64,000 nt of DNA from an uncultured Pseudomonadales bacterium (GTDB lineage: Bacteria; Pseudomonadota; Gammaproteobacteria; Pseudomonadales; Azotimanducaceae). Made by a program: the position numbers and the translations under genes. Below the pieces are notes generated by a model. That model was given only the letters and a program-made list of their open reading frames with translations, made no database searches and was not told where the DNA came from. Shown here piece by piece: positions 9,709 through 20,262 of the stretch. The stretch is from contig CALKBV010000010.1 in NCBI GenBank assembly GCA_937775265.1, positions 124,001-188,000 on the forward strand, in the 5' to 3' direction. How positions within the stretch are numbered: position 1 is the first letter of the stretch; each line of letters begins with the position of its first letter.

Positions 9709-10596
9709 ATGCGATTACTGATAACAGGCGCGAACGGACACCTCGGAATCCGCTTGATTCGCCGAATAAATGAAACACGACCTAATGATGAGGTTGTTGC
9801 CATTGTCCGATCCGAAAAAGCGGCAGCGGCGCTCCGTCAGGAAGGGCTTGAAGTAAATATTCGGGTAGTCAGTTATACGGATTCTGCTGGCATCAACCTG
9901 GCGGGGCAGGGTGCTGAGGTCATTATTCACCTGGTGGGAATTATAAAGGAATCTGCCACCAACACCTTTGAAATGGCACACCAAAAAACTTCGGCAGCGT
10001 TAGTCGAAGCTAACCTTGATGCCAGTCACATCGTGACGCTGGGAATCCTGGGAAGTGAGCATTCGTCAGACAATAGCTGCTTTGTATCAAGAGCAGCTTC
10101 CGATGCTATTCTCCAGGCCGGTCCCATTCCAACCACTGTCATCAGGGTCCCTATGGTGCTTGGTCCCGGAGACTATGCATCCCGGGCTCTCGCGAAAAAT
10201 GGTGCATCAGGCCTGGCATTATGTTTTAGAAGCAGCAGTCTTGAGCAACCCATCTATAGTATGGATGTGGTCGATGCCATTATGTCTGCTGTGTCCCTGA
10301 TACCCGCGGACCGAATTATCGAACTTGCTGGCCCGGAATCATTAATGCGAAAGGCGTTGATCGAACGAGCGGGTAGGTTGCTCGGTAACAAACCGACAGT
10401 CATATCTTTACCGATAGCGCTAGGGTACTCGCTAGCCTGGGTTTTCGAAAAAACAAGTTCCAACCCGCCAGTTACAAGGGCCATGCTGGGTGTGCTTGAC
10501 CATGACGATGCCATCAATACCAGGGCCGCCACTAATCTGCTTGGGTTAACGCTCACACCTCTGGATGAAATGTTGCGGAACGTTTTAATGGACTGA
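9709..10596 (+). CDS. NAD(P)-binding epimerase/NmrA-like SDR
   Basis: N-term Rossmann MRLLITGANGHLGIRLIRRINE; GAEVIIHLVGIIKES; TTVIRVPMVLGPGDYASR. Confidence 0.85.
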   Translation: MRLLITGANGHLGIRLIRRINETRPNDEVVAIVRSEKAAAALRQEGLEVNIRVVSYTDSAGINLAGQGAEVIIHLVGIIKESATNTFEMAHQKTSAALVEANLDASHIVTLGILGSEHSSDNSCFVSRAASDAILQAGPIPTTVIRVPMVLGPGDYASRALAKNGASGLALCFRSSSLEQPIYSMDVVDAIMSAVSLIPADRIIELAGPESLMRKALIERAGRLLGNKPTVISLPIALGYSLAWVFEKTSSNPPVTRAMLGVLDHDDAINTRAATNLLGLTLTPLDEMLRNVLMD

Positions 10597-11442
10597 TGAG
10601 ATGATGTTTTTGAGGACGGGTGTCAGTACGTCATCAGAATCGCTACGGACGATAGTCTGGATCAGCTCGTCTCCACGGGATAGGCCGGGATTGATCGATG
10701 CGATTGGTTTGCCCTGCTGCGCCGCATAACGGCAGAACCGGTAGCCGGAAAATACTTTCAGCGAAGTACCGACGATAAGCATGCCATCGCTGTCATCGAT
10801 ACCGTCATAGACGCGCTGCACAATGGACTTGTTTACGTTGTCTCCAAAGAACACCACATTGGGTTTCAATATCCCGCCGCAATTTTCGCAGGGTGGAACT
10901 GCAACACAGGGTACTGAATCTTCTGCGACCTCAGCATCGCCATCGGGTGCTATCTCACCTTGCTGGGAAAAAGACGGGTTCAGCAACGTCAGTTTCGATT
11001 GCAGGGCGTGCCTTGGGATCACCTTCTGGCAACACATGCAGATTACTTCATCGAGTCGGCCATGAAGATCAATGACGCTTCGTGATCCTGCATGTTGATG
11101 CAGTCGATCCACATTTTGTGTTACGACCATCTTCACGATTTTGCGTCGCTCCAGTTCCGCGATGGCATGGTGGCTGGGCGATGGGACAGCCGAAGCTACA
11201 GCGGGCCAGCCGCTGTAGCTTCGAAGCCAGTACCGTTGTCGTGCTGATTTCCTCGACATAAAGTCCTGGTGTTGTATTGGGTTACTACGCTTCCAATTTC
11301 CGGCTTTGTCACGATAGGTCGGGATGCCGCTACCAACGCTGATGCCAGCACCAGATAAAACGACCAGGTTACGCTTGTCTGCCAGGAAGTCCTGCAGGCG
11401 TTGCAGGTCATCACGGTCAGGGCGCTTTGAAGACTCGGCCAT
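10585..11442 (-). CDS. cobB: Sir2 family NAD-dependent protein deacetylase
   Basis: LVVLSGAGISVGSGIPTYRD, VVTQNVDRLHQHAGS, four-Cys zinc site (CMCC...CENC), GTSLKVFSGYRF. Confidence 0.9.
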   Translation of the reverse strand: MAESSKRPDRDDLQRLQDFLADKRNLVVLSGAGISVGSGIPTYRDKAGNWKRSNPIQHQDFMSRKSARQRYWLRSYSGWPAVASAVPSPSHHAIAELERRKIVKMVVTQNVDRLHQHAGSRSVIDLHGRLDEVICMCCQKVIPRHALQSKLTLLNPSFSQQGEIAPDGDAEVAEDSVPCVAVPPCENCGGILKPNVVFFGDNVNKSIVQRVYDGIDDSDGMLIVGTSLKVFSGYRFCRYAAQQGKPIASINPGLSRGDELIQTIVRSDSDDVLTPVLKNIISSVH

Positions 11443-12237
11443 CTTTCATCTCAAACGGTACATGTTGCATAAGACTGATGTCTTCTAACAGGTTTCTTTT
11501 ATAGCAATGATATCTGCCAGCTTGTATGCGTCCAATGTGACTGGACGAGCTCTATTCAACCATATTCGGTTGGGTATGACATAATCTAGAGATCTCGAGA
11601 GAACATAACGTTACTGAACTCGTCTTTGAAGAAACAGCACAGATTGACGCTCCAACTCCTGGACTCAGTCACCTCTGGGTGTTGACACAGCTGGACCGCA
11701 CTGGGCTGTCACATTCGCTGCTTGGGTTCGGGGCATTTTGATACTGACAATCATCGCGATTATCATGTCGATTGTGGTGCGCTACCCGGATCCGGACATG
11801 TACCGGAACTCGATCGCTTTTACCGCCATCAGCCGTTTTTCTAATTTTTTATCTGGCAATGGGCCGAGGCTGGCACCGCGACCTGTTGCGGTTTCTGTCG
11901 ACCTGCAGCTAAATGATACGGTCAATATTTGGCATTCGAACCTGCTGTTGGCAGCATTGTAATTTTTCTACTATGTTCAATGGATACTCATTATCTTCTC
12001 TATTGATGTCCCCCGGAACTGATTGGTACGGTATAGTGACCGCAGGACGACCTGCTCACGCGACTATTCAAAGGCTATTGAGGGACGATTTAGTTTTTGT
12101 CGCAACCAGAAGGGATTTTGTGGCAGATTGCCCTGGTACCTGAAGTTCAGTAAACACGGGGCTCAGGTTGTTACAGTTTCAATTAAAATACGCTATCGTT
12201 TCAACACAAAAATATAGCTTAGTGAGGCATCAAACTC

Positions 12238-12606
12238 ATGGAATGTCCGAAGTGTTATGGGGAGATGAGTACCGTCCTGAACGAGGAGACGAAGGTAGAA
12301 CAATGCCAAAACTGCCTTGGTTTGTATTTTGACCAACTCACTCAGGAATTATTGCCTGGGTTATTTGGTAAAGAAGAAATCGACTCAGGCAGCCATGAGG
12401 TCGGGTCCAGATACGACGAACTGGTTTATGTGGACTGTCCGAAGTGCGATAAGATCATGGATCAGCGTAAACTGGAAGATCCTCTGAGCATTCGGTTTGA
12501 GTGTTGCCCGACGTGCAATGCGACTTTTCTGGATGCTGGCGAGTTAAGACAGTACCTCTCTGCTGAATACATGGAGGAGTTTAAATCTCTTCTTCCAGGG
12601 AAATAG
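12238..12606 (+). CDS. zf-TFIIB-type double zinc-ribbon protein
   Basis: MECPKCYGEMSTV...VEQCQNCLGLYFDQ...VDCPKCDKIMDQRKL...ECCPTCNATFLDAGELRQYL. Confidence 0.85.
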   Translation: MECPKCYGEMSTVLNEETKVEQCQNCLGLYFDQLTQELLPGLFGKEEIDSGSHEVGSRYDELVYVDCPKCDKIMDQRKLEDPLSIRFECCPTCNATFLDAGELRQYLSAEYMEEFKSLLPGK

Positions 12607-12621
12607 TCAGAATTTTTTGAG

Positions 12622-12646
12622 AAAAAGGGGCCATTGGCCCCTTTTT
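12622..12646. terminator. Bidirectional Rho-independent terminator
   Basis: AAAAAGGGGCC-ATT-GGCCCCTTTTT(T), perfect 11-bp stem between convergent genes. Confidence 0.9.
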
Positions 12647-12654
12647 TCTTTCGG

Positions 12655-13707
12655 TCAGAGAGCCTTCGCGATCAAGTTGTTAAGTTTGTCACAGTTAGAG
12701 ACTCGTTCAGCGGTCGTCGTTCCAAGAAAGCCTACGTTGAGTGACGTAACGCCATGCTCTTTCAAAGCCTGCAGACGATCAACGACGAATCCCTCAGGAC
12801 CAACCAGTGAAGTGGCTTCTAGGTAAGAGTCCGGAATGGCAGCCTCTGCTGCTGATTTTCGACCAGCAAGAAAGAGATTCTGGATATTTTCTGCTTCTTC
12901 TTCATAGCCGTATTTTCGGAATACCTGGTTGTAGAAATTCTTCTCTTTCGCACCCATACCACCAACATATAATGCTATCCCAGGTCGTGACATGTCGCGG
13001 TAGGACTCAAGGCCATCTCCGATCGCGACTGCTCCTCCTGCGTAGATGTCCAGGGGTGGCCGTCCCGGGTCGCGCTTGGCATTACCTTTCTTCAATGCCT
13101 CGCCCCAGACAGAATCTGCGCCTTCCGCCATGTAGAAAGCAGGTAGCCAGGCATCGGCAAGCTCTGCTGTCATCTCAACACTTTTCTCGCCGAGGGTTGC
13201 AAGCGCAATCGGAATTTCTTCCCGATATGGGTGGTTAATTATCTTAAGGGGTATACCAAGTCCCGTGCCCTGTTCGCGCGGTAGTGGAATTTGGTATTTC
13301 TTCCCTTGATACTGGAGTTTATCTTCCCTTAGCCAGATATTGCGGCAGATCTCGATCGTTTCTCGAAGTCTTGTCATCGGTGCGTCGTAGGGCAACCCAT
13401 GAAAACCTTCAATTACCTGAGGCCCTGAAGCACCTAATCCAAGCATGCATCGCCCTTCGGAAAGCGCGTCGATGCCTGCTGCAGTCATGGCCATCAGGGC
13501 CGGCGTTCTGCTATAAACGTTGAGGATTCCTGAAGCGATAGTAACTTTCTCGGTTTTAGCGGCGATATAGCCCATCGCGGAGACGCCATCGAATGAATAG
13601 GCTTCTGGGACCCAAACGACATCCAGGCCGGCTTTTTCCATTTCCACAATTTCTTTTGTCGCGCCGACGTAGCCCTGCGCGTAACTCATCAAGGTAGAGA
13701 TTTTCAT
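12655..13707 (-). CDS. LLM class F420/flavin-dependent oxidoreductase
   Basis: Start taken at MKISTLMSYAQGYVGATKEIVEMEKAGLDVVWVPEAYSFDGVSAMGYIAAKTEKVTIASGI; luciferase-like TIM barrel. Confidence 0.88.
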   Translation of the reverse strand: MKISTLMSYAQGYVGATKEIVEMEKAGLDVVWVPEAYSFDGVSAMGYIAAKTEKVTIASGILNVYSRTPALMAMTAAGIDALSEGRCMLGLGASGPQVIEGFHGLPYDAPMTRLRETIEICRNIWLREDKLQYQGKKYQIPLPREQGTGLGIPLKIINHPYREEIPIALATLGEKSVEMTAELADAWLPAFYMAEGADSVWGEALKKGNAKRDPGRPPLDIYAGGAVAIGDGLESYRDMSRPGIALYVGGMGAKEKNFYNQVFRKYGYEEEAENIQNLFLAGRKSAAEAAIPDSYLEATSLVGPEGFVVDRLQALKEHGVTSLNVGFLGTTTAERVSNCDKLNNLIAKAL

Positions 13708-13765
13708 TGTTGAATCCGTATTGTCAGAGCGACAAAGTTTACGGTGACTGGCACCGGAAAAGCAA

Positions 13766-15082
13766 TTAGGAACATCGGGCCCTGACATTGGGCAGGTAAT
13801 ACCAAAGAGTTAGTGCACGAGCGACGAAATACACATGTAGCGACAGCCATAATCCATGATTCAGAAAAACCGGTGTTAAGAGGTACCAGGCTGCAAGGTA
13901 AGCCAGTAATGAGAACAGCATGGCGTTGCGCATCTCACGAGTGCAAGTCGCTCCGATGAAGACGCCATCCAGCAAATAACACCAAAGTGAAATGACAGGT
14001 GCAGCGACTGCCCAGAGCAGATAGGTTCTGGTTGTATCCCTTACCTCACTGACGTTTGTGAGTAGATCAATCATGGCTGGCCCCGCCAGGAAAATAGCCA
14101 TTGTGAGGATAGTGGCCGTCAAGAGCCCCAACTCATTGATATAACGAAGCGTGCGGTCAAAACCGTTCCGATTTTTTGCGCCAACGGCGGTTCCGACGAG
14201 GCTTTCGGCAGCAAGCGCGTAACCATCCAGGAAGAAGGCAGAAAAACTCACGAATTGCATCAGGATTGCGTTGGTTGCGAGCATAACGTCGCCCGATTTC
14301 GCACCTTCGTTGGTAAACCAAGCGAAGGCGAAGATCAGGGACAAGGTTCTGATCATAATATCTCTGTTAACACTAAGGGTTCGGAGGATCGCCTGAACAT
14401 CTTTCAGGATGCTCATTGGGACGCTGATGCTGCCGTAGCTATCGCTCATATGCCGAAAGACGATGTAAATTCCGACGGTAGTCGCCAGAATCTCTGCGAT
14501 GACGGTCGCCGTAGCAATGCCGGCTACACCCCAACCAAACCCAACTACGAATACGAAATCCAGAGCGATGTTGGTCCCGTTGAGTAATAGCTGTAACCAT
14601 AGGATGGTTTTGGATTTCTGGTGGCCCAGCAGGTAACCCATCACCACGAGATGGGTAAGGCTAAGGGGGGCTGTCCATATCCTGATGCCGAAATAGGTAG
14701 CGGCAGCCTCCTCAACGGCTGGACTTCCATCAATGACTGAAAATGCGAACCCAGCGAGGACATTCTGGAGTAGCAATAGAATTAACCCGATACTGATTGC
14801 AAGGATCAAGGCTCTATAGAATGCGGCTTTAGTTCCATCGTTGTCTTCTGCGCCGCGGCACTGGGCGATCAGTCCGGTGGTACCCATTCGCAGAAACCCA
14901 AATCCCCAGTAGATGAAACTGAAAATCATCGCACCAATAGCAATAGCCCCGATCAGCGCCGGGTTTCCGAGATTTCCAATGACCGCGGTATCAACCAGCC
15001 CCAACAGCGGAGTGGAAAGATTGGAAAGTATGATGGGCCACGCGATGTAGAGCACGCTTTTGCGGGTGAGGGATTTGTTCAT
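13766..15082 (-). CDS. MATE family efflux transporter (DinF-like)
   Basis: MNKSLTRKSVLYIAWPIILSNLSTPLLGLVDTAVIGNLGNPALIGAIAIGAMIFSFIYWGFGFLRMGTTGLIAQ. Confidence 0.92.
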   Translation of the reverse strand: MNKSLTRKSVLYIAWPIILSNLSTPLLGLVDTAVIGNLGNPALIGAIAIGAMIFSFIYWGFGFLRMGTTGLIAQCRGAEDNDGTKAAFYRALILAISIGLILLLLQNVLAGFAFSVIDGSPAVEEAAATYFGIRIWTAPLSLTHLVVMGYLLGHQKSKTILWLQLLLNGTNIALDFVFVVGFGWGVAGIATATVIAEILATTVGIYIVFRHMSDSYGSISVPMSILKDVQAILRTLSVNRDIMIRTLSLIFAFAWFTNEGAKSGDVMLATNAILMQFVSFSAFFLDGYALAAESLVGTAVGAKNRNGFDRTLRYINELGLLTATILTMAIFLAGPAMIDLLTNVSEVRDTTRTYLLWAVAAPVISLWCYLLDGVFIGATCTREMRNAMLFSLLAYLAAWYLLTPVFLNHGLWLSLHVYFVARALTLWYYLPNVRARCS

Positions 15083-15222
15083 AGAGTAATTGAAGAACAA
15101 GGTTGTGCGATTATAGCATTCTGAGGGCAGGGCGAGCTCACCAGGACATCACTTTAGTAAGCAGCTATGTACACGACTAAAGAGTATAATGGACCAACCA
15201 TGTCTCGTTGCAAGGAACTCAA

Positions 15223-15423
15223 ATGGCACAAGCTGAACAAGTGAAGTTTGTATTAAGACTGCCGGCATCGCTCCATCGGAAAATCAAAAGGAGTGCTAAA
15301 GCAGATAACACTTCGATGAACAAGAAAATTACGAATATTTTAAATCAGTCCTTCGCTGATTCTTCTGTTGAAGTCACGTTGAATGATCTGATTAAAAGGC
15401 TAGAGAAAAAGAAAGTTATCTAG
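15223..15423 (+). CDS. Arc-like ribbon-helix-helix DNA-binding protein
   Basis: MAQAEQVKFVLRLPASLHRKIKRSAKADNTSMNKKITNILNQSF matches the Arc/MetJ-type RHH pattern. Confidence 0.75.
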   Translation: MAQAEQVKFVLRLPASLHRKIKRSAKADNTSMNKKITNILNQSFADSSVEVTLNDLIKRLEKKKVI

Positions 15424-15559
15424 CGCTGTTTGCGGCACTGCGCATCCAGCTCGTCTTACCCGTTCCTGAAGTAGTCGTCATGGATGATTTGGCTGTCGCT
15501 ATAACCCGGACCTACTAGGTCCGTCATTATTATTCTTTCACTTAGGATATTGGTCTTTG

Positions 15560-16891
15560 CTAATCTGTCAGGAGGTGCAGAACTCCCTGTGTGTCGAAAA
15601 CCAGCGTGTAACTGACTCCTGCCTGCTGCGTGTTACTCATGCTGGCGAGCGTTTCAGTGTTGTCTGAGTTTCGCACAACGTATTCGACTTCATTGGCTAT
15701 GGATTCGATATTCTGCTGTGCTGCGAAACTGATATCGTTTAGCAGAGCAGGAACCTCATCCAGGTCCTGGCCGGTCCGCAGAATGTAGACGTCAACAAGC
15801 TCATTGCTACCGTTAATAAATTTAAACAGTACTCGGTCACGAACAAGACGAAAGGAATCAATGGCGATGAGCGAGCGGGTGACTGAAGTGGCATCAGTGG
15901 TATTGTTCTCAAAGGTGTAAATCGATTGGAATGCTCCTCCCCTTATCGTTACAGGGCCTGGGCTTTCTTCCAGAATAGTGTCACTGGCATCAGTAATTTT
16001 GAATTCGAAGCTGCCGTTTTCGGATTCCTCTGAGCTGCTGCGGGTCTGTTTGTTGATATTCGGGTACACAGCAGTTCCCAGCATTGCAGTTACAGGGGAT
16101 TGTTCTGAGTAATTCCCAATCCTGACGGATGCAGGCTGGGATTCGTCCAGAATGGTTGAGCCATTTGAGCCTATGGTCCGTACCACATTAGCGTGGGTCG
16201 CTCCATCGGGTCCGAAGTCATCGACCAACGCGTAAAAGTCTTCCGTCTTGTCAAAAATTTCGAGCGAGCCGCTATCGAATAACAATTCGTTTGAGCCAGC
16301 GACTGTGATTCGAATTTGCTGGTCGGGTCCGGCATCTACGGAAAATCTGCTGGTAAAATTGCCTGAAGTGACAGTGGCTAGAGGGGCTGCGTCAGTGAGC
16401 GTTGCGCCCAGGTCCGTGAGGTAAATGTCTACCATGGGGTGATTGGTCAGGTTAGACGCGAACCAGATATCTGCGACACCTGCTGGGCGATTACTCGAAA
16501 GGATAAAGGGAGCGTCTACGATTTGGATATTCGGTTGACTCAGGCTGCCCATCCACAGGTAGGTCGACAGTGCGTCTTCGAGAATTGGCTGGTTATCGCC
16601 TTCGGCGACAGTCACTTCGTCGTCATTGGAGTCCAGGTACGCTATTCGCCAGTCATACCTGTCGGCCGGAATTTGTCCAACTTCTTGAGCTAATGGAAAG
16701 GGGACCACTGCTCTGTCCCGTCCATGGAACATAGTGACCTCGGGGCTGTCGGGCATCATGTTGACGAACTGGACGTAGCCAGATTTAGAAATAAAATCTG
16801 TGTCTTCATTAAAACCTGAGTCAGAACCACAGGCGCTTAGCAGAAGAATGGCGAGCAGCAAAAGACCTGACTGCGTATTCCGGGTAGGCAT
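15560..16891 (-). CDS. DUF4397-like domain lipoprotein
   Basis: Lipobox LLLLAILLLSACGSD; repeats of VQFVNMMPDSPEVTMFHG, VRIGNYSEQSPV, LFKFINGSNELVDVYI. Confidence 0.7.
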   Translation of the reverse strand: MPTRNTQSGLLLLAILLLSACGSDSGFNEDTDFISKSGYVQFVNMMPDSPEVTMFHGRDRAVVPFPLAQEVGQIPADRYDWRIAYLDSNDDEVTVAEGDNQPILEDALSTYLWMGSLSQPNIQIVDAPFILSSNRPAGVADIWFASNLTNHPMVDIYLTDLGATLTDAAPLATVTSGNFTSRFSVDAGPDQQIRITVAGSNELLFDSGSLEIFDKTEDFYALVDDFGPDGATHANVVRTIGSNGSTILDESQPASVRIGNYSEQSPVTAMLGTAVYPNINKQTRSSSEESENGSFEFKITDASDTILEESPGPVTIRGGAFQSIYTFENNTTDATSVTRSLIAIDSFRLVRDRVLFKFINGSNELVDVYILRTGQDLDEVPALLNDISFAAQQNIESIANEVEYVVRNSDNTETLASMSNTQQAGVSYTLVFDTQGVLHLLTD

Positions 16892-17030
16892 GTTTCGAAC
16901 CGCACGATTAAAAAGAGGTGATGCTATCGTTAACTGCCCCCAGAGTCGAGTTGGATTGTCTGCTGGAGCATTCCAGTAAGTGGGTAAGTATGTAATGCTT
17001 TATACCTTTGGTTGAACTAAGGAGCGGATC

Positions 17031-18194
17031 ATGCAGTTGCAGGTGAATGAGGAAGACCGGCGATTCCAGGAGGAGGTCAGGACTTTTTTGTCAGAACACC
17101 TCGATCTAGATCTTAGCCGCAAGGTGAAACTCGGCTATCCAATTTCCAAGGAAGAGCAGGACGGCTGGACACGGACCCTAAATGCCAGGGGTTGGGCAGC
17201 ACCTAATTGGCCGGTCGAGGTTGGTGGGCCAGGATGGACCATGCTTCGCAGGCACCTGTTTGATATTGAAATGAAAATGCATCACGCACCTGAACTTCAA
17301 GGGTTTGGCTTTTCCATGGTGGGACCGGCGATTATTAAATATGGCACGCAGGAGCAGCAGAACTATTATTTGCCGATGATTCTGAATGCTGATATTTCCT
17401 GGTGTCAGGGATACTCGGAACCGCAGTCTGGCTCAGACCTGGCGTCGGTCAGGACCAGAGCGGTGGTTGACGGTGATGACTATGTTGTCAGCGGTTCTAA
17501 AATCTGGACCAGTGCCGCAGAACGTGCTGATCACATTTTCATGTTGGTACGCACCGATACGGAGGCCAAGCCGCAGTTGGGCATTACCTTTCTGCTGATG
17601 GAAATGAATGACCCTGGAATTACTGTTAAGCCGTTGCTGGCATTTAACGGTAAGCGACTCTGGAACCAGGTGTTCTTTGATCAGGTTCGAGTGCCCAGAG
17701 CGAACAGGCTGGGTGAAGAAAACAGAGGCTGGAGCGTAGCAAAGAATTTACTTGGCAATGAGCGTTTGCTGGTGTCCAGGGTCGCAGAGAACCGAAGAAT
17801 GTTGTCGAATATTATGAGCGCTCTAAGTGAAGATCCACGGAAGGCTTCATTCAAAAGGAGTTTGGCAGCTTTGGTGATACGGCTTGAAGCGCTGGATGCA
17901 ACAGCGCTGCGTTTGCTAACAAAATTCGATAAGGGCCATGAAATAGGTGCAGAGCCGTCCATGTTGAAGTTGAAGGGCAGCCAGCTCGTACAGGATATGG
18001 ATAGAATGCTCTATGAGATAGTTGGCTATTGTGGGTTACCGCAGGATTCAACGATGCGGGAGGGCGGTCCGGCGGGCGCCGAGATTGCTGACATGGTGGC
18101 AAGTGGCTTGTTCCACCATCGTGGTTACACGATTGCGGGAGGTACAAGCGAGATCCAACATAACATCATTGCCCAGCAGGTGCTGGGACTATAA
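17031..18194 (+). CDS. Acyl-CoA dehydrogenase
   Basis: WCQGYSEPQSGSDLASVRTRAVVDGDDYVVSGSKIWTS; C-term YTIAGGTSEIQHNIIAQQVLGL. Confidence 0.95.
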   Translation: MQLQVNEEDRRFQEEVRTFLSEHLDLDLSRKVKLGYPISKEEQDGWTRTLNARGWAAPNWPVEVGGPGWTMLRRHLFDIEMKMHHAPELQGFGFSMVGPAIIKYGTQEQQNYYLPMILNADISWCQGYSEPQSGSDLASVRTRAVVDGDDYVVSGSKIWTSAAERADHIFMLVRTDTEAKPQLGITFLLMEMNDPGITVKPLLAFNGKRLWNQVFFDQVRVPRANRLGEENRGWSVAKNLLGNERLLVSRVAENRRMLSNIMSALSEDPRKASFKRSLAALVIRLEALDATALRLLTKFDKGHEIGAEPSMLKLKGSQLVQDMDRMLYEIVGYCGLPQDSTMREGGPAGAEIADMVASGLFHHRGYTIAGGTSEIQHNIIAQQVLGL

Positions 18195-18285
18195 GCAGTG
18201 GTATTTAGCAGCCTCGGAGGATACGCCTGCGTGAGTGATCTCTTTCGTCAGGTCGTTATCCCTGGCTCAGAAACCCAGCGATGCT

Positions 18286-19689
18286 CTAAGCCCGCCAGTC
18301 TGCAATAAGCTTACCGACACAGGCCGTCAGTTTTTTCGCTGCAGGGATGTGTAAAAATTCATTAGGACCGTGAGCATTGGAATGTGGGCCAAGGATGCCT
18401 GTGACCACGAATTGCGCATTCGGGCTCCTGCTGGCAAGAAATTCCATAAACGGAATGCTCCCACCGCAGCCCATGGCAATCGCGGGTGCGCCGAAGTAAT
18501 CCATTGAAGCCGCCATTAGGCTGTCCTTTAGATCAGGCGTAGTAGCGGGTGCATGCCAACCGGCATTCGGTGTATGGAAGGCGGCACTTACATCGGCGTC
18601 GTTGGGTGCAGAGTCAAGTAGAAGTGCCTTGAGAGCAACAACGGCCTTCACGGCATCAGTTGTCGGAGGAATTCTTAGGGCCAGTCGGGCGGTGGTTTCA
18701 GGGCGCAGCACGTTCCCCGCCTCTTCAGGGGAGGGCGCTCCGCCGATCCCTGTTATCGCAAGGCTCGGTGCCCAAGTGTTGTTTAGTACCAGCTCGGTGG
18801 GATCATCAGATACTGGACCGCCGTGTCCGGCAAATGGATACATTTCTGCAAATGAATTAGCGAGTACCTGTCCTGCTGCAATTGCCTCTTGCCGGCGAAT
18901 GTCTGGGATTTGTTCGTTCAGAAAGGAAGGTTTGATAAACCCTGTGTTCTCATCTTCAAGTCTCGACATGATCTGTCGGAGCAGGCGAAAACTGGAAGGA
19001 ACAATGCCTCCCGCTGCACCGGAATGTGCACCCTGTGTCAGCACACGAACAGTAAGGTCTGCTATCAACATACCCCTTAGCGAGGTGGTTAGCCAAAGTT
19101 GATCGTAGTTGCCGCAGGTTGAATCAAGAGCGATGACAAGATCCGGATCACCAATTATTCCGCCTAGTTTTTCCATATAGTGGGGGAGGTCGGGGCTACC
19201 GCTTTCTTCAGATGCTTCGATAATGACGTTGATGCGCGGTCGTGGTAGTTTTTGGTCGAACAGTGACTTAATCGCAGCAATCGCAGAATAAATAGCATAG
19301 CCATCATCGGCGCCGCCCCTGCCATAGAGTTTTTCACCGCGGATAACTGGGTCCCAGGGCGCCAGCCCATCTTCCCACCCGTCAAACTCTGGTTGCTTAT
19401 CCAGGTGGCCATAGATCAAAATATTCTGGTTAGTATCGCCCTCCAGGGTCATGAGGATGGTGGGCGTCAGTCCGGGTAATTGATGGACCTGCACTTCAAG
19501 CCCTGTGATTTCCTGGGCATTTACCCACGAGACCATGTGGTTAACAGCGTCATGCATGTAACCATTTGCTTCCCATGACGGGTCGAACAGAGGTGACTTG
19601 TTAGGTATTCGGACGTACTCGGTCAGGCTGGGAAGAATGGCGTCATCCCAAAATTCATTAATGTAGCTGGTATTTTTTTCTGGATTCAT
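18286..19689 (-). CDS. M20 family metallopeptidase
   Basis: NILIYGHLDKQPEFDGWEDGLAPWDPVIRGEKLYGRGGADDGYA, EASEESGSPD; metal-binding pattern of M20 peptidases. Confidence 0.92.
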   Translation of the reverse strand: MNPEKNTSYINEFWDDAILPSLTEYVRIPNKSPLFDPSWEANGYMHDAVNHMVSWVNAQEITGLEVQVHQLPGLTPTILMTLEGDTNQNILIYGHLDKQPEFDGWEDGLAPWDPVIRGEKLYGRGGADDGYAIYSAIAAIKSLFDQKLPRPRINVIIEASEESGSPDLPHYMEKLGGIIGDPDLVIALDSTCGNYDQLWLTTSLRGMLIADLTVRVLTQGAHSGAAGGIVPSSFRLLRQIMSRLEDENTGFIKPSFLNEQIPDIRRQEAIAAGQVLANSFAEMYPFAGHGGPVSDDPTELVLNNTWAPSLAITGIGGAPSPEEAGNVLRPETTARLALRIPPTTDAVKAVVALKALLLDSAPNDADVSAAFHTPNAGWHAPATTPDLKDSLMAASMDYFGAPAIAMGCGGSIPFMEFLASRSPNAQFVVTGILGPHSNAHGPNEFLHIPAAKKLTACVGKLIADWRA

Positions 19690-20192
19690 AGGGGCTTATC
19701 TGGATTCTCTAAATTGGCCTTGGCGGCAGGAGCTTCATTGATAGATTCAGAGACGAATTCTCCTTCGATTGTCTGTCCAGGTTGGTCATCGGTATTCCGG
19801 AAACCACCACTCTGGAAGGGGCTATGCATCTGAAATTGTCCGAAACTGATTGAACGGATAATTCTGGCAGCCAGGGGGCGTCTCAAACCGGGAACCAGGC
19901 AAACAAAGCCAACGATGTCAGTAGCAAAGCCCGGCGTAAGCAGAAGAGCTCCGCCAATAATCAACATGATTCCTTCGAGTAATTCTGTTTCGGGGATTTC
20001 TCCTCTTTTTAGTTTCTCCTGCACCCTGGTCAGGGTTGCCATTCCTTCTAATCGAAGTAGCCATATCCCACATATTGCCGTCAGGACCACCAAACCAACC
20101 GTAGGCAACGGACCAATCATGCCGCCCACCTCGATCAGGATGATCATTTCAACCAATGGGATGATGAAAAACAGGAAAGTAGCTGTACGCAC
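19686..20192 (-). CDS. fxsA: FxsA family membrane protein
   Basis: FFIIPLVEMIILIEVGGMIGPLPTVGLVVLTAICGIWLLRLEG...LIIGGALLLTPGFATDIVGFVCLVPGLR. Confidence 0.9.
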   Translation of the reverse strand: MRTATFLFFIIPLVEMIILIEVGGMIGPLPTVGLVVLTAICGIWLLRLEGMATLTRVQEKLKRGEIPETELLEGIMLIIGGALLLTPGFATDIVGFVCLVPGLRRPLAARIIRSISFGQFQMHSPFQSGGFRNTDDQPGQTIEGEFVSESINEAPAAKANLENPDKPL

Positions 20193-20262
20193 GAGGTGCC
20201 TGTAAGCATGGATTAAAGGCGACTCTAACCAAAGCCGGTAGAACTGTCACTCAAAGTGTTTT

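Noticed and set aside
18602-19102. 166-aa plus-strand ORF
   Set aside because: Antisense shadow of the M20 peptidase; Ser/Ala/Pro-rich without domain signature.
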